Shown in pieces: positions 45,601 to 57,600 of a stretch of 64,000 nt of DNA. A program made the position numbers and the translations under genes. Within the stretch, counting starts at the first letter, position 1; every line of letters starts with the position of its first letter. Below the pieces are notes generated by a model. That model saw only the letters and a list, made by a program, of their open reading frames with translations, ran no database searches and was not told where the DNA came from. This DNA is from Cladopsammia gracilis (taxonomy: Eukaryota; Cnidaria; Anthozoa; Scleractinia; Dendrophylliidae). The stretch is from contig JAJGOT010000435.1 of assembly GCA_022457155.1 (NCBI GenBank), positions 452,501 to 516,500 of the forward strand, read 5' to 3'.

Positions 45601-48600
45601 GTAAACTACACTCTGAGTTAACAAAGTAACGACCCTCCTCTGAATAACGACTTAAAGTACAGCACTCCAAGCTGCGACCATTTTGGTCACCATGACGAGT
45701 AGAAAAAAATTTTGGCAACTAAAATTGCAGTGAAAGTCGCCAATTTGGTGACCTGTGTTCGGCAGGCATGTGCCAAGCCATAGTGTTTTATTAGATGTGT
45801 TTATGGTCTTTCTACAGCTTAAGTGAGATAAACATTTGCGTGAAATATTATTTACACTCCATTTTCTTTAAAATTTGTATCTTTTACCCTGGTTGTCTGG
45901 GTATAAAGCCTTGAGATGTTGTGTGTACCTCCAAATTCAATTGCGATAGTTGCACAGCCAAATTCATTATTTCAAAATGTAATATTGCACAAAGAGTCCT
46001 TTTTTCTGGCCACCAATATTTTATGTCTAGCGACCATTTTATGATTTTAGGTCGCCAAAAGGCGACTTTGAAAAATGTTTAGCTTGGAGCACTGAAGTAG
46101 GTGATCACTTACAAGACGTCAGACCACAGGGTTGCAATTTTTGAATCATGAAATTTGTAGCAATGTCAATGTACAGAACACCCTATCAGTGCAAAATATT
46201 GTATGATAAATACAATAATTGAAGTTATGATGCAAAGGATAGAATTTCCATGAAGTTGTATTGTGAACACATAATTATGAAAATTATGTTGTATTGACAT
46301 TGAAATATGGGTGAGCTGTCGCTTCCCAAAAGTTTAAACAATGGAAAAATTCAATTCACCAGCACTGAAAGTGGTCAAGTCACTTTTGGGAGGTGGTCAC
46401 TAATACAGGTTTCCAATCATTACTTTAACAATAATATTATTACTCATACGCGAAGTGGCATGAGGTAAGGTTTCGGCTCCATTTTTCTTGTTATTATTTT
46501 TATTATTTTTTGTGTCACGATTTTGCATGCAAATTTATGCACGCATTTTTTAAATTGTACACTTCTGGTTCATAGCTTTGCCACTTCACTTCCTGTTTAG
46601 TGACTTCCGGCTACTCTCACTTCCGGTAAAAGAGCATTACTCAAGTGTCACGACAGCGTCTCCTACAACCCTACTTACATTAGCAATGTTCATGTTTGGT
46701 ATAATTATATAAGACATAGAAGAATCATTCCCTTCATTGTGGTACAGCCTTCATTTCCAAAACAATCAATATTGCAGGAACGATGACTGAATGAAAGGAG
46801 TACTCTTCGCCATGTCGGACATCTTCTTATCAGCTTCTTATCTTCTTATCATCTTCTTCTCATCTTCTTATCTTCTTATCATCTTCTTAAGTTACTTACG
46901 CATGCGCATGAGTATAGGCTGCTAGGAGCCTCTTGTTTAAAATGATTTGACTAGAAAAAGTTTGAATTGATATTTTAAAAAGTGGTCACTTAAGAGAGGT
47001 GGTCACAGTCCCGGGAGGTTTAACTTTGTTAATATTTAATACACATTTATTCAATCTCCTTTTATCTACCTAGCGATATGAGAAACCATTATTTACCAGT
47101 GAATCTTTTCGAAAAGTATTGGAGAAACACAAGCAGACATTTAACACTGAACAGGTAATTGATTATTTTTGAATACATACAGTTGTTAATTAAATAGTGA
47201 TTTGAGATTGATCGACAGACAATTTCTCCTTACATTATATGGTGTATATTATTAAAAAAAAGTATATCGCCAAGGTGGATTATTTTTTATGTTGTCACCA
47301 GATACTCACAAAACTAGCAGTAATCGGAGATTATGAAGACGCGTTCGGAGGAATTTCAGGCGGAAATGAGCCCCTGGTAAAAGCAATAGGGGGCAGCCAT
47401 TTGGAAGACCGGACACCAAAAAATCTCAAATTTTACTGCATGCAAGGCACAGGTCAACCAACACGAAGTTAGAATTGCATTCTTTGAACGTGATAATGAT
47501 AAGCAAACTGCCAATAATATTATTCAAGGTAAAGTTGAGTGGAATGCAATCAAATGGCAAATAAACAGCACCGTCACAGTGGCTATACATGTATACAGCT
47601 GTTTCGAGAAAGGTTGTCGGAAAAAAGCGTAAAAGTGCACTTGACAATCCAGAAAGGTATTGTGGGTAGTCATCCACGCTATATACTAAAACTCATTTAT
47701 CCCAATGGCCCGCCATCTAAGATCATCCCTGTACGGACGAGGCATCGCGGGTTTCATGTATGTATTTAATTTATTAAAATTCATTGATCATATCCCATAT
47801 TGTTTTTCGGGATTGTCGCGTGCACTTTTGCGCTTTTTCCGACAACCTTTCTCGAAACAGCTGTATTCTATGTAACCTTTTTATCCCCACAGCTCTGTGC
47901 ATTTCGCCTTCTCTATGCCTGGAGAGACAACATCGCACGAGAAGAAGATGAAAGTTGTGGGTAAGAACTTAATTTTATATAATTATTTTTAAGAATTAAT
48001 ATTTTTGTAATTGTGGTTAAGTGGGAAAAATTAAATATTGCAACAATTTTTACCTGCATAAATTCAACCAATCTATTTTGCATGATTTTCATTAATTCTA
48101 AACCTTGCTGTATTAAGAATGTCTTAAATCTTAAATTTTAGGCCTCCAAAAGCTCTGTCTGGTCAAAATAATGACTACCGGTATATGTAGGTCATGTACT
48201 AAATTGGTGTACATGTAGTTGAAAGCCAGGTCAGAAAATCCTACATTTTGAAAAGAAAACTCTTTTATCCAGAAAAGTTAAATCAGGGTATCTAAAATGT
48301 TATCCAGAATGTCTTAAGCCAAAGATTTTTGCTTTAAAAAAAGTCATTTATATGTTCTTGTCCAGAGCCCTTCTCAATAAAATTTACTTTGTAAATGAAA
48401 ATAACATACTGCACATGTATTCGTTCAAATCAACTAGTTAGTCCACCATGAGTTAAAAAGAACAAGTATCTGATTGATTTGATTACCACTTGACATAGTT
48501 TTGTACATGTTTTTTATGTTTTTGCCTCTAAAGGCTTTTTTTTTTAAAACCAGACAATAAAAATGCAAGAAATGTCTCAAGTAGTTTAAGGCCTGGGTCA

Positions 48601-51600
48601 AGGGCTTTCACCAGGAAAAAAAAAACGGTTTATTCGTAATAACTTTTACAAACAGAATGGAACTGAATAAAAATTTGGCACACAGAAAGATATTATCATC
48701 CTTAATATTTTTAAATATAATAAGCTTTGGCTTAGGTCACGTGACATGTCACGTGGCCATTTTTCTTAAAATAGCAAATATTTGACGAATTGGTGACGGG
48801 TTTAAGAGAAAACATCAAATAAAAATGCTTTTCTGATGTAGATTAAATATCTCCAGCCTTTCACGTTTGGAATGAGTGTCCATTAATAACTCAAAAAAAA
48901 ATGAAGACAAAGGCCATTTTCAGTCCAAAATTCAACCTATAATTATTTATAACTGTAATTTAAAGACTTGAAGACAATCATTCCAAGCGTAGAAGGTTAA
49001 ATATGTTAAACCTCCATCGGAAAAGCTAATTTATTTAACTATACAATACGTTATTTTAAAATTTTGATCACGTGACATGTCACATGACCAAAAGTTTTGC
49101 ATTAAGGCAAAAGAAAACATCAAGATTAACATTCAGGGAAAATTTCTTTTTGATCTAGGTTTTCTCGGTGAAGATATTAAGTGTCAACCATATTTTCCAA
49201 ACACACTTTAAACCCAGGCCTTAAACTGCTTGAGGTAGCAGGTGGCTTTTTTGACAGTTGTGTCTGAAAAACTTGTATCAAAGTTTGTCAAGACTGATAA
49301 CATTACAGCATGCAAATGTGTTGATATAAATGATCCTCTTTTGCTGCTTGTTGCCACTTTTTTTCTTCCTGTTAACAGACAGTTTCATTGATTTGTTCTC
49401 TTTTAGCTTTGTTCTTCCTAATCACATGATGTTCCAGATTGCAGAGACTATGCCAAGGTAACAATAACAAAACGTCCAGGGCTTAAAATAATATCCGGAC
49501 AGTAGCTGTTATGATGACTGGCCAAACAAATTTTAGCTTAGTCAAGTATAATTTCTGGCCGGTCAAATATTGAAGAAACATAACTCTTAAATCATGGGAA
49601 AAATACATTCCTTACAGCTTATAGGGCAGAAGATTCAAGATTTAGATTTGTGTGCCATGAAATCATTAATTTTTCTCACTGCAAAACATGCGTTCCATCA
49701 CTTAAAAAAAAAACAAGATTCACAAACACTCTGTACTAGTTTCTCAGACAGTGATTGGAGAGAGCTCTTGTGTGGATTGCCTGATCAGGACAGTGATTGC
49801 AGAGAGCTCTTGTGTGGATTGCCTGATCAGGACAGTGATTGGAGAGCTTGTGTGGAGTTCCTGATCAGGACAGTGATTGGAGAGAGCTCTTGTGTGGATT
49901 GCCTGATCAGGACAGTGATTGCAGAGAGCTCTTGTGTGGAGTTCCTGATCAGGACAGTGATTGGAGAGAGCTCTTGTGTCGATTGTCTGATCAGAACAGT
50001 GATTGGAGAGCTTGTGTGGATTGTCTGATCAGGACAGTGATTGGAGAGCTTGTGTGGATTGTCTGATCGGGACAGTGATTGGAGTGCTTGTGTGGATTGT
50101 CTGATCAGGACAGTGATTAGAGAGCTTGTGTGGATAGTCTGATCAGGACAGTGATTGGAGAGCTTGTGTGAATTGTCTGACCAGGACAGTGATTGGAGTG
50201 CTTGTGTGGATAGCCTGATCAGGACAGTGATTGGAGAGCTTGTGTGGATTGTCTGATCAGGACAGTGATTGGAAAGCTCATGTGGATTGCCTGATCAGGA
50301 CAGTGATTAGAGTGCTTGTGTGGATTGCCTGATCAGGACAGTGATTGGAGAGCTTGTGTGGATTGCCTGATCAGGACAGTGATTGGAGAGCTTGTGTGGA
50401 TTGCCTGATCAGGACAGTGATTGGAGAGCTTGTGTGGATTGCCTGATCAGGACAGTGATTGGAGAGCTTGTGTGGATTGCCTGATCAGGACAGTGATTGG
50501 AGTGCTCGTGTGGATTGCCTGATCAGGACAGTGATTGGAGTGCTTGTGTGGATTGTCTGATCAGGACAGTGATTGGAGAGCTTGTGTGGATTGCCTGATC
50601 AGGACAGTGATTGGAGTGCTTGTGTGGATTGTCTGATCTTAATCAAAATTATTATTGATTTCTGAACCAGTTTAAACAAAAAGAAAAGCTGCCATTTGCA
50701 GAAACTGTATTTTTAGAATAAAATTTTAAATTTCACTGCACATGATAATTTGCAACTCAGTGATGGATGGTGAATAGTAGGTGGATCACAATCATAAAGC
50801 TGCCACTGCACGCAGCTACAGTTTTTTAATGATGTTGAATAAAATTTCTCTTTAAAACTGTAATTGACTTCGAATTTGGCTGTTTTACGTTTTTACTATT
50901 TTTTTGGTAAAATTGTTCGAAATCCAGTCAGAATTTTAAAAACAATGTTAACGGCTTTCCTTTGATTGACATCCACCAAATTCAAGTTTCACTATCTGGA
51001 ATGAAATGCGATGGGTCACATGTTAATAGTACATGTAACTGCTGTAATCCTTCCCAGATATTGTTACCACTAGCTCAATCAAACCATGGTAGTCATGTTT
51101 TTTGTCCTGACTGTAGTGCTGATGTTGTTGTTTCAGGGAAGCCCAAGGTGTCCTGGCATGTTGTAATCCAGTTCCTACACTTGTTAAGCAGTATGTGAAT
51201 GAGATACATTTGTTGATTATGCAAGCAAAGGAACTTGCATTCACTGCAAACAAGGTAAACAGAGTTATATTTTGATACCTGGAGTACCTTGCTTTTGTTT
51301 GGTGTACTGCATTTATAGTCAATCTTAGATATACATGTATCTCAGTCATGTAAAGTTAAAACATGTCACAAGTAATATATAAAAATTAATATGAGTGGCA
51401 GAACTGTCAGCTTATGGATATTTACATTGGCTCACCTGCGGCTAACTGGCCATTGAAAATATTCATACAGTTCTGGTGCAAATATTATATACATATATAA
51501 TATGGTATGTTTTCCTGTGCACAGCACATTAATTTTCTTAAATATTTTTGGTACTGAAAATTAAATGAATTTCAGTTATTTGAACATGGTCAATTTCAGA

Positions 51601-54600
51601 AGCCTCCTTTGTTTGGTGGATTTAAGAAAGCCCTTAAGAAAAAAATACTACAAACTATGAATAACATTTTATTTTCTACCTTACTATTTTTACTTATTCA
51701 GCGACTCAATGCCATGTAACAGACTAATTTAATTATTTGTAAAGTCGACTTAGTTAACAGAGGAGGCCGAAACACCTATAAGCTTTGTAGTTTCTTTTCG
51801 GTCTCCCTGACAATTTGTCTTTGTAAATTATTTAAATTACTCTATTGTATTCTCTTTGGTTATTACTTGTGTGGCAAAAATAAAAAAAAATAAAATAAAA
51901 ATGGAATTGTACTCATCTTGGCTATCATGTCTACTGACACATAATGTACTTAAGGTGGCGACAAAGTTCATTCATATCCACTCTGTAAGTATTAGTTTTA
52001 TTTATTATTTTTTTTTTTTGCAGAATTCTTCTGCCACTGTAGTTTCATCACAAGTTGATGCAGGAAACACTTCAAAACAAAGTGGGCTGGTAAGAACAAC
52101 TTTTCTGAATATTTTTTTTTCATATTTCATCTTGCTGTCTTGCTTGTGAAAGATCCTTCAATGTGCAACGTGATGTTTCTCGACAACAAAAAAATTAAGT
52201 GAAATTCCGTGAAAAGGTGGTAATATCCATTTTTAACTCGTGAATATGTGGAGCGTAATAAACGAGTTATTGTATACAAGTAGAGTTATGCAAAGGGCCT
52301 ATTATCTTAACATCACAACCAACTTTCTTCTTTTATAATTGAAAAGCTATGAAAATTTTCAGTGAAAATATTTTATTTAGAGCTGTTCATATATACAAGT
52401 TTGCTCATATGAGCTTGTGAGTGTCTGTTTCTGATTCTCAGAGGCCAGTCTCCATTGTTGTTGTACTTGCGGTTTACAGCAGTGTGAAATACCTTTTTGT
52501 TAAGTTTTTAACCTTAGAGTTTGCAAGTTTAATATTTGTAGGGAGAATAATATCTTGAAGCACACTGCAGTCCCTGAGCCTAATTTGCTGTAAGGCCAAG
52601 GTGTCTTATAATTTTTAATTTCCGTTAACAGCTATCTCCCAGGTTTCCTCAGCCATCTTTAATTGACCCAGACATGAAATCAAATCACTTATATTTTCAT
52701 GGTGAGTAAATATTGCAGTCTACTATTATATTTTTCATGTCCCAGTGCTCAGCATGAAATCAAACAAGACTGATCAATGGCGTAGCTTTTGTCTTAGCAA
52801 CTTCCTTCTGTGCAGTATTTTTGTTGCTTTGATGGATTTTTCATAGTGAAATTATTTTGTTTAAGGTGTTTCCCTCCAGTTTCCATCCAGTCGCACTGAC
52901 CATTTTTAAGCGGCCGTTTAACTAACTTTCCTTTATTGAATTAATATGAAACTTACACAAAATATTGCACAAAGTTTGAAGTTTATAAGATTGTAACAAG
53001 TTTGAAAATCGAACCTAAATTTGCGGAGATAAACAAGAAAGATTGAAATCGCTTGAGTCTAAATTCCGAGTGATTGTGATGGCATCTAGAAAAATCAAAA
53101 CTATTACGATAAACTATGACATATGGCAAACAAAATATCTAAAAATTAGAAACTTTTGTCAAGCCGATTTTGAGTAAATCAGAAAAACATTTTGAACTTG
53201 TGATTTTGCATGTGTATGAGCACATCAATAAGTTCCTCAATTAAGCTTATAAAAGTTAAATTTCTCAATCTCAAATTTACGCTAAAATGTGTGTTTAGAG
53301 TATGAGATGAAACTATGAAAGTTTAAAAGCGTTTCTCGTTTTAGTTTTTCAATAAAGGAAAGTGAGTTAAACGGCCGCTCAAAAATGGTAGGTGCGGCTA
53401 CACGGAAACTGGAGGGAAACACCTTAAGGGGGGATTGCAGTTAAATTCGTAAGAGTTTAAAATAATTATTTAGATGACAGGGAGAAAAAATGCATGAACT
53501 GTTAGATAAATGAGGGAAAAGAAAAAAAAGAGAAGAAAAGTAAAGAGAAAAACTATTGATCACATGATTGAACAAAAAAGGTGTGCACTACATTTTCACA
53601 TTGTGTCGCAGTGTTTCTTGGCAAAGCTAAATTAAAGCTGGTTCAAAGTTTGAACCGCTCGACACAGAGTTAACGAAGAAGCAAAATTTTTGGAAAATGG
53701 CTTATAGGTTAATCACCTCTGGAATATAATATAGACTTGATATTTTCTCAGAAGAGTTTCTGCTCTTTGTTTTAACGATCTCGGCACTACGGCTGTAGGA
53801 GCTAAAACGAGGAAGTTTGTAATTTGTAAAATTGGTATTTGTGATAACTGTAATTTACCCTTGACAGCCTTCTGTTGATCATGTGTGAACAATTTATCCA
53901 TTAACAAGCATGCCCATTTTTTCTGGTTCGTTGTTAACTCTTTTATCCCTTCTTTTATTTTGTCAGGTGATTCTTCAGTTGTAGGTGGCTCACCAAGCTC
54001 ATTTGGTCAAGTCATGGTATCAGGCCCCCCGGTAACTAGAGCAAGGCCAGCTATATCTCTATTTGAGGTATTACTGTATAATCTCATAATTTGAATCATT
54101 TGTTTATCAAATCAAGTGATTTGTCGTCACACATTACTCTATGTCAGTTACGACTACCAATCCAGTAGTTTTGAGATGATAACCATGAGTCTGTCATATT
54201 TACATTAAAATGCCCATTATTACCACTCATTGCCACTTACCTTTTAACCATTTGTCCTTGTCATCAGTTTCATCAAGAGGAACAGCTTACTGACGGACAA
54301 AAGAAAGCTGAGAAAATCAAGGCTTCGTTTGAGAATCCATTTCAAAAGGTTAGTTACTGTTCACTTTAAGGAATACAAACTCAATTTGAACTTAAAATTT
54401 ACCATCTTTCTTCATGTATCACCACAGATGATATTTATGTTCTATGTTGTATGTTTTAGTTTCTTCCAGTGAAGAGTCAGTCGGAGACAACAGAAGGGAA
54501 GCCGGTTAATGATGAGCCTCAGAGTCAACAACAGGTTGACATGGTTAGTACTTCATGTAATAATGCTTAGGTTATACCTCTGGGCAGTGGCCAACTGCTT

Positions 54601-57600
54601 ATTCGTGTGTAGGAGTACTACGAGGCTGAACGCCAATTACATAGCTGACTCATTCGTCAGCCATATTCTGGCTAGCGTAATTAGTTTAGCATTATCCATT
54701 CTTTCAACAATCGGACCCTGATAATAGTAAGCATTTGCAGAAGTTTCTAAGGGCCATCCACATGTTTGTTTTTCAGGTCGATTTAACTAAAAAAGGTTTG
54801 AGTTTGTTTTATACGGTTAAACCTTCCTTATTTATACGATTGAAAAAGTACCAAAAACGAAGATTTTTAAAACAATGCCAAAAGTGAAGATTTTTAACAA
54901 CGGTGATTTATCGTTTACGTGTGGATGGCAAAAATACTTTTTTATGCGGTTTGGGGCGTTCATTAATGCGGAGATGATTGGAAAGGGAGGTTATTGAAAA
55001 CCATCGTGAAAACAACGGAACAAGAAAATGCATTTTTAAAGACCTCCATTTTCATATAAAAACGAACAAAAATGCATACAAAATGCATGGAAGGGGGGTC
55101 AAAGCAGTGTGTACTGTTTTCTGTCGGAGAAAATTCCAGTGGAAGTGAGAACCACCTCGGGACTCCACTAAAATTCCTATTTATGTTATTTAGATTAACA
55201 AGCAGTGGAGACAATCAGTGCAAACATCAGTGACGCCAGGTAACAAATTACTCTTCATACAAAAACTAATTTGTTGGATTTCGTTGATGTGTATAAGTTT
55301 GATTTTAAAAGGTAAAACAACCCACACGTTGCTCCATTTTATTATAGGGAGCTCTATCCACTGTTATGCTGATAGATATTTGTGTTAAAGTTAAAACTCT
55401 CTTGTGTTTTCACATTATTTTATTGTTCCTTCAGAACCAAATGTCGGCAAGAAACGTGAACTTTCTGATGACAGAGAAACACCAGAAGATATGACTCCAT
55501 TAAGGAACAGAGTAAGTTAACCTGCTTCCAGCTTCTATTTTAATTTTACTTGATATTAAATATTAAATTGGTGAACCATTCCCTAATTCAGGAAAAGCAA
55601 AATGAAAAGGGAAACAAATGCTAGTGTACCACCCACTTTTTGTGGCTACTGGTATGTAATACCAGTAGCTACATTGTCATCGGGTTGTAAGTAAGTCCGT
55701 AAGTCCATAAGATGTAAGACCGGAAGTAATGTAATTTATGTCAGTTTCAACCATGGAGTTCCTGAAAAAATGCTTCCACGAGTCACTTTGAAGGTTTTCC
55801 TGACCATGTGGCGAATTTTGAATCCTTCCATAAGCGTTTTCCCTCTGGAATCGTTAGTAAAAATATTTATCGAGCGTGTAACAGCCGCCATCCTTGAGAA
55901 ATGACGTCAATTCCCTAAATAAATAATTTTACGGGTTTTGTTAACGATTTGCTTTGCTAGCCCAGTGAATTGTTTCGTCGGATATATTGCGTAGTCGTAC
56001 GTCGCAGGTTCGACTCCTGACCGAAGCCAAACTTTTCTTTCCTTTTTTTGTTTTTTCCAAGACAACCTTTATTTTTTTTCTTTTTGTCGCTAAACAAGCC
56101 TGCAGGCCGCATTACCATCAAGCGTTTTAAAAATGTCAATCCCGTCGATGTAAACTCGCAACGTAAAGACCTTGGGGAGCCCACTGGGCATGAGAATACG
56201 ATGATGATCCGATATGTTGTGCGATGTTTTCCAATGTTTCTTCTTCATCATCTTCGTGCATCTTCGGCGTTTACAGCGAACGACGATAAACTTCGACGAT
56301 TGTCGTCATCTATCGGAAGTTATCGACTTTCTATTGATTAAAAACGTTGCATGCGTCTTTCCACGTCTTTGCATGCGTCTTTTCACATGAAAACAGATAG
56401 CGTAACCTAATATCTTTGACTCCAAGAATTAACATTTTCTTTGTTATTACTACAAAATCTTCCTTTACACTCTGCTATGTATTCTCAAGAATGCACAATT
56501 GCATATTCTTGGTTTTCACATGACGTCATAAAAATAAAAAAAAAATATGAAGTATACACCTTACAAAGCTGTTTCTAACATGGTATGTGGATACAAGTAT
56601 TATTAATCTTTCACAAAAAGTTTCAAGTTTCAACGATGTTTTGCTTCCGATTTACAAAGTTTTTAAATGTGTCACATAATTCGTCACGCTATTTCAGATA
56701 AGCCGTGAAAATAAACAAACTTGAATCAGCTGAAAGTTATTGTTTGCATTATAAGTGCTTATAAGCCGACTTCATGGAGCTTATAGCAAATACAATATTT
56801 TTTTATTTGATTTTTGGTGTAATTTAATTAAGACTGACTTTTTGGCCGCCATCTGAGTAGGGCACAATGATGGCCGCTCCATACATTTCTTACTAAAAAT
56901 GTCTAATAATACTCGTTCGCCTTTAACTCTTGAACAAAATGCTTAGGCGCTTCAAAATTTGGCCAAGATGTGTAGTTTTAAACTCTCTACAATTCCATAA
57001 ACATTCCATAACATTTGTCTACTTCCCGACTCTTTCCATACCAGCGGCAGCAATTGTTTAGTGAAAAACTCAGGCAAAAATTATCTGCCAGTCATTACCC
57101 ACAAATTATGCTTCCTGTAAACCACATACACTCCCGCAAGTGCCTATTTTTCAACTTTCTCACCAGTAACAGTAGCCACATGCACTCCTTGAGTGCCTGT
57201 TTTTAATAAATTGCTGTTTTAGAAACAGGTAACTAACAATCAAATTTCCTTCCGTCACTTGAGCGGTGCTTGCTTGAAGAAAGTTGTTTAAGAGATAAAA
57301 CTTGGAATGATTATGATTTTGAAAAAAACAACTGTCAGACATTTTTATTATATCATTATTATTATTATCTCAAATAAAAAGGCCGCCGTTGCTTGGACAC
57401 CCTTGAAAAATAAAACTTTGATCACATTTCATAAACTTGGTGAAGTATGAAAGCAATTGAAGCATGTCTTCTCTGCGAAAGTTTGATTTCAAAACATACA
57501 CCCCACAGCACAAAAAACTGTTGTGAGCCTCCTTAAAGCGTGTTGTTTGTTTGTTTGTTTTTTTCAATGGTCAGACTCCAGGTCCGTTAAAGAAAAGAAA

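Noticed and set aside
49594..50066. Plus-strand ORFs of 144 and 75 codons
   Set aside because: Translations of the 38-bp minisatellite; periodic, frame-dependent, and located within EXOSC10 intron 14.
50962..51198. 78-codon ORF ending over EXOSC10 exon 15
   Set aside because: Different frame from the conserved [13 protein letters not shown] reading; begins in intron 14.
56007..56017. tRNA gene
   Set aside because: A good B box is present, but there is no acceptor stem or anticodon arm; better read as a SINE relic.
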